Origin: Segatella paludivivens DSM 17968 = JCM 13650
GTDB taxonomy: Bacteria > Bacteroidota > Bacteroidia > Bacteroidales > Bacteroidaceae
DNA length: 64,000 nt
Direction: 5' to 3'
NCBI RefSeq assembly: GCF_000373185.1
Contig: NZ_KB890671.1
Span: forward strand, 1 to 64,000
Part shown: one piece after another, positions 35,175 to 45,624 of the stretch
Numbering within the stretch: position 1 is the stretch's first letter
Layout: every line of letters starts with the position of its first letter
Made by a program: the position numbers and the translations under genes
Notes under the pieces: model-generated
Told to the model about the DNA's origin: nothing
What the model saw: only the letters and a program-made list of their open reading frames with translations
The model's database searches: none

Positions 35175-36125
35175 TTATGAATATCTTAGGATTTGTCCTG
35201 GACGTACGTGTGATTTTGAACTTAAATGGTTCAACTGACAAATTTTATCAACACTCACACCACGTTTTTTAGAAATAGACTGTATTGTTTCACCAGCCTT
35301 AACTTTGTGATAGAGTATTTCTGCACTGTTTTCCTGAATATGCCCAGTATATTTGCCAAGTTCGCCATCCTGTACTAGATCACGGGTGTAGCCACCGTTA
35401 CCAATCTTGCCACGAATACGTGTAGCATCAGCAGATTCTCTGTCGTATGTATTTGAATTATAAACGAAATAGTCTCCTGTTACATCCTGGTTGCGGAAAT
35501 CAAACATTAATGCTGGATTAAGAGCTACTCCACATAGACGAGTCTCAAAGTGTAAATGTGAACCGGTACTTCTACCTGTATTTCCACCTAATCCAATAAC
35601 TTCACCTGCTCTTACTGTTTGGTTTTCTGAAACTAGTTGCTCTGAAAGATGTCCGTAAATAGTTTCCAATCCGTTAGCGTGTCTAATAACAATGTATTTT
35701 CCATAGCCTGCAGCTTCATATCTAACGATTCTTACTTTTCCGCTGAATGCAGCGCGAATAGAATCACCGATATAAACCTTTATGTCAAGTCCCTTATGTG
35801 GGCGTCCCCAACGACTTCCAAAGTTGCTTGTTACAACTCTACTTGGGGTAGGCATGCAGAAATGTCTTAAATCAATTTTAAAAGAATCAGGCATTTCTGT
35901 TTTGTGATGTGCGTATCTGTTGTCCCAATCATTATATAAGTCTGCTGCTGGGGACTGAACTTTTTCTCGCTCAATAATGCTCTTCAATGCCAATGTGTCG
36001 ACTGCTTTCATCTTTCGGTCTATCGGAGCCTGACGTGCCAAGAGATCTTGACCGTGGGACGGTATTGCCGTTAGCGCGAACAGTGCGACTATGTAAAATT
36101 TACTAATATTCCTTTTTAAATTCAT
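35175..36125 (-). CDS. M23 peptidase with LysM domain
   Basis: The 316-residue exported protein has a signal peptide (residues about 8-25, ALTAIPSHGQ), an M23 lysostaphin-like domain around 95-200 with zinc motifs HKGLDIKV (HxxxD) and HLHFETRL (HxH), and a C-terminal LysM domain at about 270-315 (VKAGETIQSISKKRGVSVDK). It should cut peptide cross-links of peptidoglycan, anchored by LysM. LysM at the C-terminus after M23 is a common Bacteroidetes arrangement. It is monocistronic, ended by a strong terminator. Confidence 0.9.
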   Translation of the reverse strand: MNLKRNISKFYIVALFALTAIPSHGQDLLARQAPIDRKMKAVDTLALKSIIEREKVQSPAADLYNDWDNRYAHHKTEMPDSFKIDLRHFCMPTPSRVVTSNFGSRWGRPHKGLDIKVYIGDSIRAAFSGKVRIVRYEAAGYGKYIVIRHANGLETIYGHLSEQLVSENQTVRAGEVIGLGGNTGRSTGSHLHFETRLCGVALNPALMFDFRNQDVTGDYFVYNSNTYDRESADATRIRGKIGNGGYTRDLVQDGELGKYTGHIQENSAEILYHKVKAGETIQSISKKRGVSVDKICQLNHLSSKSHVRPGQILRYS

Positions 36126-36346
36126 AATCTGATTTTTAGGTTTAAAACCACTAATGGATCAATAAAGAAATTAATCCAAATGGAATTAACGATGGACGGA
36201 AAATGAACACCGTTAAATATCAAAAGCGTTACAAAGATAGCAAAAATATTGCAAAGTTGTTTCTCTATTAACGTATTTTATTGCACTTTTAACAATCTGT
36301 TTGCTACCGTCGGATAGCAATTCAGCCCCCTAAGAATCAATGTGTG

Positions 36347-38449
36347 CTATGATATTGCAGCCCAATTCACATTAGTTTTTCTTAACTCTTTTAGTCTGTT
36401 CCAAAGCAATTTGTATTCTATTTTTTCGCATGTAGGGTCATTATCTATTATTTTTTGAGCTTCATCACGTGCCATTTGCACTATCTGACCGTCACGCGCA
36501 ATGTCTGCTATTTTAAGATCGAAAGCTATTCCGCTTTGCTGTGTACCCTCAAGATCTCCGGGACCACGTAGTTTTAAGTCGGCTTCGGCAATTCTGAATC
36601 CATCGTTTGTGTCGCACATGATGTCTATTCGCTTGCGTGTTTCCTCGCTAAGTTTGTAACTTGTCACAAGAATGCAGAAAGATTGTTTTGCTCCACGTCC
36701 CACGCGTCCACGAAGCTGATGTAGTTGCGAAAGTCCGAATCTCTGTGCGTCAAGAATTACCATTACCGATGCGTTGGGAACGTTTACTCCTACTTCGATA
36801 ACCGTTGTCGCAACAAGAATTTGAGTATCCCCGTTTACGAACTTGCGCATTTCCTCTTCCTTCTCTTTAGATTTCATCTTGCCATGAACCTTACTTATAT
36901 TAAACTCTGGAAATATTTCTTTAAGTGATTCATAACCGTTTTCCAGATTCTTGAGGTCGGTTTTTTCATTTTCTTTAATCAAAGGAAATACAATGTATAC
37001 CTGCCTTCCTTGGTTAATCTGTTGACGTATTCCACTATACAAACTTGTCATCTGTGTGTCAAATTTGTGTGTTGTTACTATAGGCTTTCTACCTGGTGGG
37101 AGTTCGTCTATTACGCTCACGTCAAGATCACCATAGATGGTCATAGCCAAAGTTCTCGGAATAGGGGTCGCTGTCATAACTAGCATGTGTGGAGGATTCT
37201 CGCTCTTCGCCCATAGTCTCGCCCTTTGTGCCACTCCGAACCGATGTTGCTCGTCGACTATAGCCAGACCAAGATGTGCGAATTGCACAGTATCTTCTAT
37301 TACAGCGTGTGTTCCGATAAGTATTTTTACATCGCCTTTTGCTAATCCCTCTAAAACATCTTTTCGTCTTTTTCCTTTAACGATTCCAGTAAGGAGTTCT
37401 ACGCGAATATTCATTCCAGCAAGAAATTCTTTTATGGTATTAAAATGCTGTTCGGCGAGTATTTCGGTCGGAGCCATTATACACGTCTGGAAATTGTTGT
37501 CAATAGCGATAAGCATAGAGAGCAGGGCTACTAATGTCTTACCTGATCCAACGTCACCTTGCAACAGTCTATTCATCTGTCTTCCGGCAGCCATATCTGC
37601 TCTAATCTCGTGCATCACCCTTTTCTGTGCTCCAGTGAGTTCAAACTTCAGGTTGTTCTTATAAAAATAGTTGAAGTTGCTACCTACGCGTTGGAATATG
37701 TAACCACGATATTTGCGACGATGATCGCTGGCATATCTAAGTATGTTGAGCTGAACATAAAACAGTTCCTCGAATTTCAGTCTTAACTGTGCATGTTGCA
37801 GTTCGTCAATACTCTTTGGATAATGGATGTCTCTGAAAGCGTTTTCACGTTCGATAAGATGTAACGGCACGGTTATGAATGGTGGAAGAGTTTCAGGCAA
37901 AGAACCTTTTGGAATTTTAGCAATCAGTGTTTTGGTTATTTTTTCTATAGCACGGCTCGTCATTCCGCAGTTCTTCATCTTTTCGGTAGTAGAGTAATAG
38001 GGCTGCATACCCATTTCTGAAAGTTGCAGATCCTCGGTTTTCTCTATCTCTGGATGAGCAAACTGATATCGACCACCATATACAGTAGGCTTGCCGAATA
38101 CAATGTATTCAGTACCAACCTTATATGTCTTATAAATGTATTGAGTACCTCGAAACCAGACTAAGTCAACAACTCCGTGACTGTCGGAGAAATGAGCCAC
38201 TATGCGTTTTCGCCTAGCACCCATTGCAAATTCCTCAAAACTAAGTATTCTTCCCTTTATCTGAACGAAAGGCATTGCACCGTTAAGTTCGTTAATATGA
38301 TATATCTTGCTGCGATCCACATATTTATATGGATAGTATTCCAGAAGGTCACGCCACGTTGCAATATTGAGTTCTTTACTCAATATCTCTTTTCGTTTCG
38401 GACCCACTCCGGGCAGATACATTATGTCTTGATCTAGAATACCAGTCAA
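36347..38449 (-). CDS. recG: ATP-dependent DNA helicase RecG
   Basis: RecG remodels stalled forks and Holliday junctions. The 700-residue protein has an N-terminal wedge/OB domain, then helicase motifs: [15 protein letters not shown] (Walker A), [10 protein letters not shown] (DEQH), [13 protein letters not shown], and in the second half [15 protein letters not shown] and [12 protein letters not shown]. Length is typical. Its ATG overlaps the ispD stop by 4 bases, so translation is coupled. A small hairpin at about 36299-36320 lies downstream, without a T-run. Confidence 0.96.
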   Translation of the reverse strand: MTGILDQDIMYLPGVGPKRKEILSKELNIATWRDLLEYYPYKYVDRSKIYHINELNGAMPFVQIKGRILSFEEFAMGARRKRIVAHFSDSHGVVDLVWFRGTQYIYKTYKVGTEYIVFGKPTVYGGRYQFAHPEIEKTEDLQLSEMGMQPYYSTTEKMKNCGMTSRAIEKITKTLIAKIPKGSLPETLPPFITVPLHLIERENAFRDIHYPKSIDELQHAQLRLKFEELFYVQLNILRYASDHRRKYRGYIFQRVGSNFNYFYKNNLKFELTGAQKRVMHEIRADMAAGRQMNRLLQGDVGSGKTLVALLSMLIAIDNNFQTCIMAPTEILAEQHFNTIKEFLAGMNIRVELLTGIVKGKRRKDVLEGLAKGDVKILIGTHAVIEDTVQFAHLGLAIVDEQHRFGVAQRARLWAKSENPPHMLVMTATPIPRTLAMTIYGDLDVSVIDELPPGRKPIVTTHKFDTQMTSLYSGIRQQINQGRQVYIVFPLIKENEKTDLKNLENGYESLKEIFPEFNISKVHGKMKSKEKEEEMRKFVNGDTQILVATTVIEVGVNVPNASVMVILDAQRFGLSQLHQLRGRVGRGAKQSFCILVTSYKLSEETRKRIDIMCDTNDGFRIAEADLKLRGPGDLEGTQQSGIAFDLKIADIARDGQIVQMARDEAQKIIDNDPTCEKIEYKLLWNRLKELRKTNVNWAAIS

Positions 38450-39141
38450 AGTGTATGAATTTTATTTTGTTGTGATTTCAATAAAGCCTCTGCTACGATG
38501 ATGTCAAAAGGCGTCGTAATCTTTATGTTCTCACGGTTGCCTTCTACCATTGTAGCTTGGCAGCCAAGAGACTCGACGACTGATGCATCATCTGTAAATG
38601 ACTCTTGATAGTCGGCATTGTATGCTTGCTTCAGCAGTTGTATATCAAATACCTGAGGAGTCTGCACAATCCTATAGTCGCTACGCATAACATTTTTTCC
38701 ACCACCTTGCTTATCTACATATCTTATAGTGTCAGTAACAGGCATTACAGGAATAGCAGCGAAATCGTCTCTTGCTGTTTCAAAGCAATTGTCAATGACC
38801 TCTTTAGATACGAAAGGTCTCACTCCGTCGTGAATTCCTACAACTCCAATTTCTTCGTCAGGAATTGCAGCCAGTCCGTTTCGTGAAGATTCAAAGCGAG
38901 TTTCACCACCGTTGACAATTGTGTGGTTTACTTTAAAGCTGTGTTCTATGCACAGTTGCTTCCAATATTCCTGCTGACTTTGCGGAAGAACAAGGATGAT
39001 TCCCAATTCAGGATCGTATTCGTGAAATCTCTCAATTGTGCGCATGAGAATAGGTTTACCATCAATAGGGAGAAACTGTTTTGGAATATCAGCTCCCATT
39101 CTCATGCCTTTTCCTCCTGCAACAATAATAATGTAATCCAT
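38446..39141 (-). CDS. ispD: 2-C-methyl-D-erythritol 4-phosphate cytidylyltransferase
   Basis: IspD attaches CMP to MEP in the non-mevalonate isoprenoid pathway. The 231-residue protein shows [22 protein letters not shown] (quoted in part: AGGKGMRMG) for CTP binding, [14 protein letters not shown] and [10 protein letters not shown]. The C-terminal [13 protein letters not shown] segment is also characteristic. It overlaps recG by 4 bases and follows the DJ-1 gene by 3, giving one minus-strand operon with no shared pathway. No other isp gene is in the window. Confidence 0.94.
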   Translation of the reverse strand: MDYIIIVAGGKGMRMGADIPKQFLPIDGKPILMRTIERFHEYDPELGIILVLPQSQQEYWKQLCIEHSFKVNHTIVNGGETRFESSRNGLAAIPDEEIGVVGIHDGVRPFVSKEVIDNCFETARDDFAAIPVMPVTDTIRYVDKQGGGKNVMRSDYRIVQTPQVFDIQLLKQAYNADYQESFTDDASVVESLGCQATMVEGNRENIKITTPFDIIVAEALLKSQQNKIHTL

Positions 39142-39144
39142 CGC

Positions 39145-39711
39145 TTATTTATTCATTAAGTGGGCGTATTGCATCTTCTCTTGCAGGTCTTCGGTAGCCT
39201 TTTCGCCAATGAAGAAGCTCAGAATCTTATAAGCGTATGGCAATGTCGCAGCAGGTCCCTCACCGGTGATTATATTGCCGTCAATCTGGAATAGTTCTGC
39301 CGTATAATGTGCATCAATCATATATTTCTGAAAGCCTGGTGAGCATGTTGCTTTTTTACCTTTTAGCAGTCCAAGTCCTCCAAGTACCATTGGGGCGGCA
39401 CATATAGCACCTATTCGCTTTCCTTTTGCGTTTTGTTCAAGCAAAGCCTTTTTCAACAGTGTATGGTTGTTTAGGTTTGTTGCCCCAGGCATTCCTCCGG
39501 GCAAAAGCATCATGTCGGCATCGTCGAAGTTGCTAATGTCTTCAAATTTCAAGTCAGCCTTGATAGTTACTCCATGAGAAGTCTCAACAAGTTCACTTCC
39601 CGTAATACTTACGGTTTTAATGTCCACACCGCCTCTTCTGAGGATGTCAACGGGAGCCAGTCCTTCGATTTCTTCGAAGCCGTCTGCCAAAAATTCATAT
39701 ACTTTTGCCAT
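39145..39711 (-). CDS. DJ-1/PfpI-family protein
   Basis: The 188-residue protein has the DJ-1 fold with FLADGFEEIEGLAPVDIL at the start (Glu of the active site), a nucleophile region GKRIGAICAAPMVLGGLG with Cys in the ICAAP elbow, and GPAATLPYAYKILS near the end. Members act as deglycases or glyoxalases or as chaperones; the role here is unproved. It has its own promoter, abutting that of nadK, and heads an operon with ispD and recG. Confidence 0.9.
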   Translation of the reverse strand: MAKVYEFLADGFEEIEGLAPVDILRRGGVDIKTVSITGSELVETSHGVTIKADLKFEDISNFDDADMMLLPGGMPGATNLNNHTLLKKALLEQNAKGKRIGAICAAPMVLGGLGLLKGKKATCSPGFQKYMIDAHYTAELFQIDGNIITGEGPAATLPYAYKILSFFIGEKATEDLQEKMQYAHLMNK

Positions 39712-39738
39712 AGTTCTTAATTATTTTCTTTATATTTG
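39704..39738 (+). promoter_or_regulatory. Predicted nadK promoter
   Basis: TATATTTG at 39731-39738 matches the -7 element; TTTG at 39704-39707 is a possible -33 element although the 23-base spacer is long. The box directly abuts the DJ-1 -7 element. Confidence 0.5.
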
Positions 39739-39769
39739 CAAAAATAATAATAAAAATTGAAACAACAAA
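39739..39769 (-). promoter_or_regulatory. Predicted DJ-1 operon promoter
   Basis: On the minus strand TTTG (plus 39766-39769), a 19-base spacer and TATTTTTG (plus 39739-39746) match the consensus. It overlaps the start of nadK transcription. Confidence 0.65.
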
Positions 39770-39774
39770 ATATT

Positions 39775-40602
39775 ATGTCTGAACGTAAATTGGTATTTGC
39801 TGTTTTTGGCAATGAATGCAAGTGTGTCGAGATAGCACAATACATTGAGAGAATAGAAAAGTATTTAGACTGCCATAATGCCGACGTACTGATAGAACCT
39901 GTTGATTTCGATAATGCCGACTACGTGATATCTCTTGGAGGTGATGGAACGTTCCTTCGTGCTGCCAGTAAAGTTGGTGACCGTCAAATTCCAATTATCG
40001 GTGTGAACATGGGAAGATTAGGATTCCTCGCCGATGTTTTGCCTAGTGAGATTGAAGAGACGCTTGACAAAATGTTGGCAGGAAATTATATGATAGAAGA
40101 CCACACTGTGATAAAAATGGAGACTGACGGTGAACCTATTATGGGTAGCCCGTTTGCACTCAATGATATCGCGGTGTTGAAACTCGACTCTGCATCTATG
40201 ATTAGTATCAGGTCACATATAAATGGCGACTTCTTGGTTAATTATCAGGCTGATGGACTTGTAATTTCCACGCCTACGGGGAGCACTGCTTATAACCTTT
40301 CTAATGGTGGTCCGATAATTGTTCCTCAAAGTGGTAGTCTCTGTATTACTCCTGTTGCGCCGCATAGTCTTAACATCCGACCAATTGTAATCAATGATAC
40401 AAGCGTGATTGAGCTTGAAGTGGAATCACGTTCACATAATTTCCTGGTTGCTATTGATGGACGAAGTGAAAAACTTGATGAATGCACAAAACTTAGAATA
40501 ATCAAGGCTCCGTATTGCGTAAAGATCGTGAAGTTAAAAAATAAACGATATTTCTCTACGCTACACGAAAAAATGATGTGGGGAGCAGATACCAGACAAT
40601 AG
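39775..40602 (+). CDS. nadK: NAD kinase
   Basis: NadK phosphorylates NAD to NADP. The 275-residue protein has YVISLGGDGTFLRAA (the GGDGT motif), GVNMGRLGFLADV and a C-terminal STPTGSTAYNLSNGGPI and VAIDGR. The open frame can begin at TTG 39757, but ATG 39775 (MSERKLVFAVFG) is preferred. It diverges from the DJ-1 gene and is followed 26 bases later by an ABC exporter on the same strand. Confidence 0.95.
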   Translation: MSERKLVFAVFGNECKCVEIAQYIERIEKYLDCHNADVLIEPVDFDNADYVISLGGDGTFLRAASKVGDRQIPIIGVNMGRLGFLADVLPSEIEETLDKMLAGNYMIEDHTVIKMETDGEPIMGSPFALNDIAVLKLDSASMISIRSHINGDFLVNYQADGLVISTPTGSTAYNLSNGGPIIVPQSGSLCITPVAPHSLNIRPIVINDTSVIELEVESRSHNFLVAIDGRSEKLDECTKLRIIKAPYCVKIVKLKNKRYFSTLHEKMMWGADTRQ

Positions 40603-40628
40603 TGTGCCTCATAAGAATATTAAATGCA

Positions 40629-42299
40629 ATGAAATTAAAGAAACTACTCCGCATACCAGATTATAAATATGACACAAAGACTCTGCTGAAATGGCTTTGG
40701 CAGGCTTGGAGAGGTAATCAGCTGCAAGCTGTGCTTAATGCTTCTATTGGTTTGCTTTCTGTAGTTGTGAGTCTAGCTCAGGTGTGGGCAGTTAAACATG
40801 CTATAGATGTCGCTAGTGGTACGTTGGATGGTAGTATATATTGGTCTGTGGCTGTAATAGCCATGTTCATATTGTGTGATTTCGCATTAAATATTTCGGG
40901 AATCTGGGTAAAGAACATCCTTGGAATAAAAGCGCAGAACAAGATGCAACAGCGAGTTCTCGATCGTATTCTGCGCTCACAATGGCATGGAAGAGAAAGT
41001 CATCATTCAGGAGACGTACTAAATAGACTGGAGTTTGATGTTAACAATGTTGTTACATTTCTCACCGAAACCATTCCAAATACGTTGTCGGTGATTGCCA
41101 TGTTCCTAGGTGCATTCTTTTATCTGTTCTCAATGGATAAAATTCTGGCAGTAATTGTAATAGCCATATTCCCAATGTTTCTTGCTGTGAGTAAGATTTA
41201 TGTTGGACAGATGAGACGACTCACGCGTAAGGTGCGCGACAGCGATAGTAAGGTGCAAAGTGTATTGCAGGAAACTATTCAAAATCGCATGCTTATAAAA
41301 ACTCTTGAGAGTGATGATGTGATGGTCGGTAGATTAGAGAATACCCAAAGCGAACTAAGACAGAATGTAGTAAAGCGTACTAAGTTTAATCTTTTCAGCA
41401 ATCTCATTGTAAACTTTGGCTTTGCTTTTGGTTATCTTTTCGCATTTCTATGGGCTGCGCTAAGAATGTCTCTGCATACATTAACATTTGGAGGAATGAC
41501 GGCTTTTCTGCAATTAGTTAATAAAATACAGACTCCAGCAAGAAGTCTTACTAAGTTAGTACCAGATTTCGTCAGTGTGTTTACAGCTGTTGAACGATTG
41601 ATGGAATTGGAGGAAGATCCGCTGGAGGAGCAAGGTGAACCTATTGAAATGAAGTCGCCTTGTGGAATAAGATTGGAAAATGTAAGTTACGGATATTCAA
41701 ATAAGGATGGACACGTGATAGATAATCTCAGCTTTGATTTCACTCCAGGCAGTTGTACTGCGATACTTGGAGAAACTGGAGCCGGGAAAACCACTCTTGT
41801 ACGCTTAATACTAGCTTTGCTGCAACCTCAATCAGGTATTGTGTCAATTTACAATAAACAGCAATCTCAGTCGCTTTCACCATGTCATCGTTGTAATTTC
41901 GTGTATGTCCCGCAGGGTAATACCCTGATGAGTGGTACGATCCGTGATAATCTTCGTTTAGGAAAATTAAATGCTACGGATGAAGAAATACAAGAGGCAT
42001 TACATGAAAGTTGTGCCGACTTTGTGGAACAGTTGCCTGATGGATTAAATACGCTCTGTTCTGAACAGGGTGGTGGACTCAGTGAAGGACAAGCGCAGCG
42101 CATTGCTATTGCAAGAAGTCTGCTACGTGACCGTTCTATAATGCTTTTTGATGAAGCTACTAGTGCTCTAGATCCTGATACAGAGCGCCAACTTCTTCAC
42201 AACATATTAGCATGTCATGATAAGACCGTGATCTTTATCACACATCGTCCGGCCGTTATGAATTATTGTGATCAAACGTTGAAAATAGAGAAAATATAA
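40629..42299 (+). CDS. ABC exporter (transmembrane-ATPase half-transporter)
   Basis: The 556-residue protein has a six-helix transmembrane domain (about residues 25-310) fused to a nucleotide-binding domain: Walker A GETGAGKTTLV, Q-loop YVPQGNTLMSGT, signature LSEGQAQRIAIARS, Walker B SIMLFDEATSALD and the H-loop VIFITHRPA. It fits the MsbA/lipid-or-peptide exporter class and would work as a homodimer. Substrate is unknown. ATG 40629 is used in preference to the longer frame that overlaps nadK. Confidence 0.88.
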   Translation: MKLKKLLRIPDYKYDTKTLLKWLWQAWRGNQLQAVLNASIGLLSVVVSLAQVWAVKHAIDVASGTLDGSIYWSVAVIAMFILCDFALNISGIWVKNILGIKAQNKMQQRVLDRILRSQWHGRESHHSGDVLNRLEFDVNNVVTFLTETIPNTLSVIAMFLGAFFYLFSMDKILAVIVIAIFPMFLAVSKIYVGQMRRLTRKVRDSDSKVQSVLQETIQNRMLIKTLESDDVMVGRLENTQSELRQNVVKRTKFNLFSNLIVNFGFAFGYLFAFLWAALRMSLHTLTFGGMTAFLQLVNKIQTPARSLTKLVPDFVSVFTAVERLMELEEDPLEEQGEPIEMKSPCGIRLENVSYGYSNKDGHVIDNLSFDFTPGSCTAILGETGAGKTTLVRLILALLQPQSGIVSIYNKQQSQSLSPCHRCNFVYVPQGNTLMSGTIRDNLRLGKLNATDEEIQEALHESCADFVEQLPDGLNTLCSEQGGGLSEGQAQRIAIARSLLRDRSIMLFDEATSALDPDTERQLLHNILACHDKTVIFITHRPAVMNYCDQTLKIEKI

Positions 42300-42355
42300 A
42301 TATATTATGTGTCTAAGGCAACTTTTTGCCAAAGTCTCACGTCTAATGAAAGAAT

Positions 42356-43075
42356 ATGATTCACTTAAAAGACATTAATAAGACCTACCGTGGAGCACAG
42401 CCGTTGCATGTGCTTAAAGGCATCAACCTTGATATTGAGGAGGGAGAGTTTGTCTCTATAATGGGAGCTTCCGGTTCTGGTAAGTCCACGTTACTCAATA
42501 TTCTTGGTATTCTCGACAACTATGATAGTGGCGAGTATTTTCTCGGCGATACATTGATAAAAGACCTCTCAGAGACTCGTGCCGCAGAATATCGTAACCA
42601 CATGATTGGATTTATCTTTCAAAGTTTTAATCTTATTGGATTCAAAACTGCTGTTGAAAATGTAGAGCTACCTCTATTTTATCAGGGTGTTGGACGAAAG
42701 AAAAGACACCAGTTGGCAATGGAATACCTTGAACGATTGGGACTGTTACCATGGGCAGAACATTATCCTAATGAAATGTCGGGCGGACAGAAACAACGTG
42801 TGGCTATAGCGCGTGCGCTAATAACCCAACCAAGACTAATTCTTGCCGACGAACCTACTGGAGCTTTGGACAGCAAGACTTCTGTTGAGGTGATGCAACT
42901 GCTGAAAAAACTCAATGAAGAAGAACACAAAACGATTGTTGTGGTAACACATGAGAGTGGAGTTGCCAATGAAACAAACAAGATTGTGCACATCACCGAT
43001 GGACTTATTGGTAAGATAGAGGAAAATCTTGATCATCACGCTTCGCCATTTGGAATAAATGGAGTGATGAAATAA
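42356..43075 (+). CDS. MacB/LolD-type ABC transporter ATPase
   Basis: The 239-residue ATPase has Walker A GASGSGKSTLL, Q-loop FIFQSFNLIGFKTA, signature MSGGQKQRVAIARAL, Walker B LILADEPTGALDSKT and H-loop VVVTHESG, the pattern of the MacB/LolD/FtsE family. It starts 56 bases after the previous ABC gene. The two following MacB-type permeases and adaptor (43.1-46.8 kb) form a four-gene operon with it, so it powers a MacAB-like system. The substrate is unknown. Confidence 0.92.
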   Translation: MIHLKDINKTYRGAQPLHVLKGINLDIEEGEFVSIMGASGSGKSTLLNILGILDNYDSGEYFLGDTLIKDLSETRAAEYRNHMIGFIFQSFNLIGFKTAVENVELPLFYQGVGRKKRHQLAMEYLERLGLLPWAEHYPNEMSGGQKQRVAIARALITQPRLILADEPTGALDSKTSVEVMQLLKKLNEEEHKTIVVVTHESGVANETNKIVHITDGLIGKIEENLDHHASPFGINGVMK

Positions 43076-43088
43076 ATTGTGATTGCCT

Positions 43089-44348
43089 ATGCGTGATATT
43101 ATAACTGAAATATGGTCTACTGCCAAGCGCAACAAACTGCGCACCGCACTCACCGGCTTTGCTGTTGCGTGGGGAATCTTTATGCTTATATTTCTTCTTG
43201 GTGCTGGTAATGGACTTATCAATGCCACTGAACAAAACTCAGGTAAATTTCTTTCAAACTCTATGGTTGTGTATGGTGGTCGTACTTCTAAGCCTTACAA
43301 GGGATTGAAGGAAGGTAGAAGTATAGCTCTTAACAATAGGGATATGAAAACCACTGATGAAAGCTTTCGTGCGAATGTTGACAAGATGGGTGCAAGCATT
43401 CAGCAGAATGGTGTGAATATTTCTGTTGGCGATAATTATATCAGTACAACTTTGAGTGGAGTCTATCCAAATGAACAGCAAATTAATAAGATAGAAATGC
43501 TTCACGGCAGATATGTAAATGATATAGATAATTCCAATTCTAGAAAAGTTCTTGTTTTGAGTGAGGATCAAGCCAAGGAACTTATGCCGGGACATATTGA
43601 AGACCTTATAGGAAGATATGTAGATGTTGGACCGTTCGGTTTCAGAATCGTTGGTATATATAAGGCTGACCAAAGCGGACAAAATACTAATGCTTATTCT
43701 GCATTCAATACTGTGCGTACAATATATAATAGAGGTGATTCTACTGATGAAATCTCTTTCTCCTTTCATGGATTGAAAACTGAACAGGATAATGAAGCCT
43801 TCGAGAAGCGATATAAGGCAAAATTGAATACAAACCATAGTGCTGCACCTGATGATGGTGAGTCAATATGGTTGTGGAATAGATTTACACAGTCTTTGCA
43901 AATGGCAACCGGTACAAGTGTAATTCGTACAGCCTTGTGGGTTATCGGATTGTTTACGTTGTTGAGTGGTATAGTTGGAGTTTCAAATATAATGCTGATA
44001 ACTGTAAAGGAACGCACACGTGAGTTTGGCATTCGTAAGGCTATAGGCGCAAGCCCATGGTCTATATTGCGGCTTATTATTATAGAGAGTATCATTATCA
44101 CAACGTTATTTGGCTACATAGGAATGCTACTTGGTATAGCTGCCAATGAATATATGGATGCTACAATTGGTCACATGAAGGTTGACTCAGGCGTGTTTAC
44201 TGCAACTATGTTTGTAAATCCAACCGTGGGACTTGATGTTTGTATAAACGCCACATTAGTAATGATTATAGCTGGTACGGTAGCTGGACTTATTCCTGCA
44301 CGTAAGGCAGCTAAAATACGACCTATTGAGGCATTAAGGGCTGAATAA
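43089..44348 (+). CDS. MacB-type ABC permease (first of two)
   Basis: The 419-residue protein has one N-terminal membrane helix (TGFAVAWGIFMLIFLLGAG), a large periplasmic MacB_PCD domain and three C-terminal helices with the FtsX-domain motif GVSNIMLITVKERTREFGIRKAIGA. It lacks its own ATPase domain and pairs with the upstream ATPase. ATG 43089 is preferred to TTG 43083. It and the next gene share the layout but differ in sequence, suggesting a heterodimeric permease. Confidence 0.9.
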   Translation: MRDIITEIWSTAKRNKLRTALTGFAVAWGIFMLIFLLGAGNGLINATEQNSGKFLSNSMVVYGGRTSKPYKGLKEGRSIALNNRDMKTTDESFRANVDKMGASIQQNGVNISVGDNYISTTLSGVYPNEQQINKIEMLHGRYVNDIDNSNSRKVLVLSEDQAKELMPGHIEDLIGRYVDVGPFGFRIVGIYKADQSGQNTNAYSAFNTVRTIYNRGDSTDEISFSFHGLKTEQDNEAFEKRYKAKLNTNHSAAPDDGESIWLWNRFTQSLQMATGTSVIRTALWVIGLFTLLSGIVGVSNIMLITVKERTREFGIRKAIGASPWSILRLIIIESIIITTLFGYIGMLLGIAANEYMDATIGHMKVDSGVFTATMFVNPTVGLDVCINATLVMIIAGTVAGLIPARKAAKIRPIEALRAE

Positions 44349-44349
44349 T

Positions 44350-45594
44350 ATGAGATTAGACTTTGATACATACAAGGAAATCCTTGATACGCTGACGCGA
44401 AACAAGAGCCGTTCGTTTCTTACCGGATTCGGAGTGTTCTGGGGCGTGTTTATGCTTGTGGGACTTATCGGAGGTGGTAGTGGACTGAAAGAAATACTAT
44501 CTAATAATTTCGAGGGCTTTGCCACAAATTCTGCAATCGTCTTTGCCCAACCTACCACAAAGCCCTATGACGGTTATCGTAAAGGGCGTAAATGGAATAT
44601 GGATTATAACGATGTTAAAAGGTTGAAGGCTCAGGTTCCTGAACTAGACATTGTAACACCTATGCTTAGTGGATGGGGCAGTAAAGTAACCTTTAAAGAT
44701 AAAAAAACATCTTGCTCTGTAAAGGGCTTGCTTCCAGATTACGCAAAGGTAGAGTCTCCAAAACTTTATTATGGTAGATACCTTAATGACATGGACATGC
44801 AACAGCACCGAAAGGTGTGCGTACTTGGAAAGAAAATTTATAAGAATCTCTTTCCTGGAGGAGGTGATCCTTGTGGACAACTGGTGAGAATAGACTCTAT
44901 TTACTATTGTGTTGTTGGAATTGACTACAGCTCAGGAAACATAAGTATCAATGGTAGGGCAGAGGAGAGCGTTGTTATTCCGCTAACTCTCATGCAGAAG
45001 GCTTATAATTATGGAAATCAGGTTCACCTCATTTGTGTAACAGCTAAACGTGGTGTAAAGATGAGTACAATTACGCAGAAGATGAGAGATGTGATAGCTC
45101 GTTCGCATTCTGTTTCTCCGTCTGATGAAAAGGCGATAACTGTATTTAATACGGAGGTCATGTTTGGAATGCTCGATAATCTGTTTTCGGGTGTCAACTT
45201 CCTTATATGGCTTGTTAGCATTGGTACTCTACTTGCGGGTGCTATTGGCGTTTCCAATATTATGATGGTTACTGTGCGTGAACGTACTATAGAAATTGGT
45301 ATTCGACGTGCGATAGGTGCGACGCCAAAGAGCATACTTGGACAGATTATCAGTGAGAGTATCATCCTGACTTCAGTAGCTGGTATGAGTGGTATCTTTT
45401 TTGCAGTAGTGATTTTGCAATTAGCTGAAATGGCTAATACAACAGACGGCATTGTGACTTCACATTTCCAAATAGGCTTCTGGACAGCTATTGGTGCGGT
45501 CGTAATTCTCAGTATCCTTGGCGTATTAGCTGGATTGGCTCCTGCTTTCAGAGCAATGTCAATAAAACCGGTTGACGCCATGCGTGACGAATAA
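44350..45594 (+). CDS. MacB-type ABC permease (second of two)
   Basis: The 414-residue protein repeats the arrangement of its neighbour: N-terminal helix (TGFGVFWGVFMLVGLIGGG), periplasmic MacB_PCD domain and FtsX-type helices with GVSNIMMVTVRERTIEIGIRRAIGA. It starts 1 base after the first permease, so translation is probably coupled. Both permeases are of similar length, consistent with two unequal halves of a dimer served by one ATPase. The adaptor follows 30 bases later. Confidence 0.9.
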   Translation: MRLDFDTYKEILDTLTRNKSRSFLTGFGVFWGVFMLVGLIGGGSGLKEILSNNFEGFATNSAIVFAQPTTKPYDGYRKGRKWNMDYNDVKRLKAQVPELDIVTPMLSGWGSKVTFKDKKTSCSVKGLLPDYAKVESPKLYYGRYLNDMDMQQHRKVCVLGKKIYKNLFPGGGDPCGQLVRIDSIYYCVVGIDYSSGNISINGRAEESVVIPLTLMQKAYNYGNQVHLICVTAKRGVKMSTITQKMRDVIARSHSVSPSDEKAITVFNTEVMFGMLDNLFSGVNFLIWLVSIGTLLAGAIGVSNIMMVTVRERTIEIGIRRAIGATPKSILGQIISESIILTSVAGMSGIFFAVVILQLAEMANTTDGIVTSHFQIGFWTAIGAVVILSILGVLAGLAPAFRAMSIKPVDAMRDE

Positions 45595-45624
45595 TTTATA
45601 ATAAGAAATCAAGCATAAGAATAT

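Noticed and set aside
36299-36320. Terminator after recG
   Set aside because: A short interrupted TTGCTA/TAGCAA stem lacks a T-run on the minus strand.
42307-42378. 23-residue frame between the two ABC genes
   Set aside because: It overlaps the start of the next ATPase in another frame, has no recognisable family and is short enough to occur by chance.
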